5,408 bases of DNA from a bacterium (GTDB lineage: Bacteria > BMS3Abin14), in NCBI GenBank assembly GCA_020352595.1, contig CP070682.1, positions 428,134 through 433,541 of the forward strand, written 5' to 3'. The position numbers and the translations under genes were made by a program. Each line of letters opens with the position of its first letter. The stretch's first letter is position 1. The notes under the pieces were generated by a model that did no database searches, was not told the origin of the DNA, and saw nothing but the letters and a program-made list of their open reading frames with translations. This document shows positions 5,019-5,408 of this stretch, piece after piece.

Positions 5019-5408
5019 ATGAAGCCGGAAACCATCGATCTCGGCCTTACCTTCGACGACGTTCTGCTCCTTCCCTCCCGTTCCGAGATCCTGCCCTCGG
5101 AAGCGACAATGGAAACCCTCCTGACCAGGAATGTCGAGCTGAAGATCCCCCTCGTCTCGGCAGCCATGGACACCGTCACCGAATCGCAGACCGCCATTGC
5201 CATGGCCCAGGAGGGTGGCATGGGGATCATCCACAAGAACATGAGCCCGGAAAAGCAGGCCAGCGAAGTGGACAAGGTCAAGAAGTCGGAAAGCGGGATG
5301 ATAGTAGATCCCATCACCATGGCGCCGGACAACAAGGTGAGCGAGGCCCTCGACCTTATGTCCAAGTACAGGATCTCGGGCGTTCCCATTACGGAGGGTG
5401 TCAGGAAA
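5019..5408 (+). CDS. guaB: Inosine-5'-monophosphate dehydrogenase, N-terminal part (cut by window end)
   Basis: This enzyme oxidises IMP to XMP with NAD+, the committed step of guanine nucleotide synthesis in the cytosol. The first 130 codons are present and open to the window edge. They show the family's N-terminal hallmarks: [17 protein letters not shown] (10-26), [13 protein letters not shown] (43-55) and [20 protein letters not shown] (62-81). From about residue 94 the start of the first CBS domain follows ([20 protein letters not shown], then RISGVPIT). CBS domains in this enzyme bind adenine and guanine nucleotides for regulation. The catalytic cysteine loop lies beyond the window. ATG 5019 has AAGGAGG (5006-5012) 6 bases upstream, a near-perfect Shine-Dalgarno sequence. 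It has its own promoter, so it is transcribed independently of the liv operon. Confidence 0.96.
   Translation, partial: MKPETIDLGLTFDDVLLLPSRSEILPSEATMETLLTRNVELKIPLVSAAMDTVTESQTAIAMAQEGGMGIIHKNMSPEKQASEVDKVKKSESGMIVDPITMAPDNKVSEALDLMSKYRISGVPITEGVRK

Noticed and set aside
4218..5234. Antisense open frame of 338 codons over the pseudopilin gene and guaB.
   Set aside because: It crosses a consensus promoter and the guaB start, and no domain is visible; it is a shadow of the sense genes.
1..5408. CRISPR arrays, tRNA or rRNA genes, insertion sequences, phage or attachment-site signatures.
   Set aside because: I found no regularly spaced direct repeats, no cloverleaf-like or rRNA-like stretches, no transposase motifs and no terminal repeats flanking any block.

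Overview
The window is GC-rich with a strong preference for G or C at third codon positions. It reads as a chromosomal segment from a diderm (Gram-negative) bacterium: it encodes a periplasmic-type amino-acid uptake system and a type II secretion pseudopilin-like protein. The style (GC-rich, compact, a complete HAAT transporter operon, a GspJ-like protein) would fit a Desulfobacterota/deltaproteobacterial-type organism. That placement is inference; nothing here fixes the taxon.

Layout, all on the + strand. Bases 1-185 are the last 60 codons of a branched-chain amino acid substrate-binding protein (LivK type). A structured spacer follows (186-363) with a nested inverted repeat and a strong intrinsic terminator-like hairpin with a T-run. 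Then come the two permeases livH (364-1446) and livM (1446-2441) and the two ATPases livG (2452-3207) and livF (3194-3901). Their start/stop signals overlap or lie about 10 bases apart, so they form one translationally coupled unit in the same K-H-M-G-F order as the classical E. coli liv operon. A compact GC hairpin with a T-run (3969-3990) ends it.

Bases 3902-4196 hold no confident gene: only the terminator, a doubtful 36-codon ORF with a good ribosome binding site, and a cluster of mutually exclusive inverted repeats just before the next gene. Bases 4197-4847 encode a type IV prepilin-like protein whose C-terminal half resembles the minor pseudopilin GspJ, standing alone without other secretion genes. 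Bases 4848-5018 carry a promoter with a perfect TTGACA -35 box, then a terminator-like hairpin inside the presumed leader, then a strong Shine-Dalgarno. The window ends inside guaB (IMP dehydrogenase, first 130 codons).

Functionally, the binding protein captures a branched-chain amino acid or similar hydrophobic/amide substrate in the periplasm and delivers it to the LivH/LivM channel, and LivG/LivF power import. guaB begins an unrelated housekeeping unit (guanine nucleotide synthesis). I do not see a wholly new system. The points most worth a second look are a roughly 65-residue insertion with two extra predicted membrane helices in LivH, degeneracy of one ATP site shared by LivG and LivF, the orphan GspJ-like gene, and the hairpin in the guaB leader.
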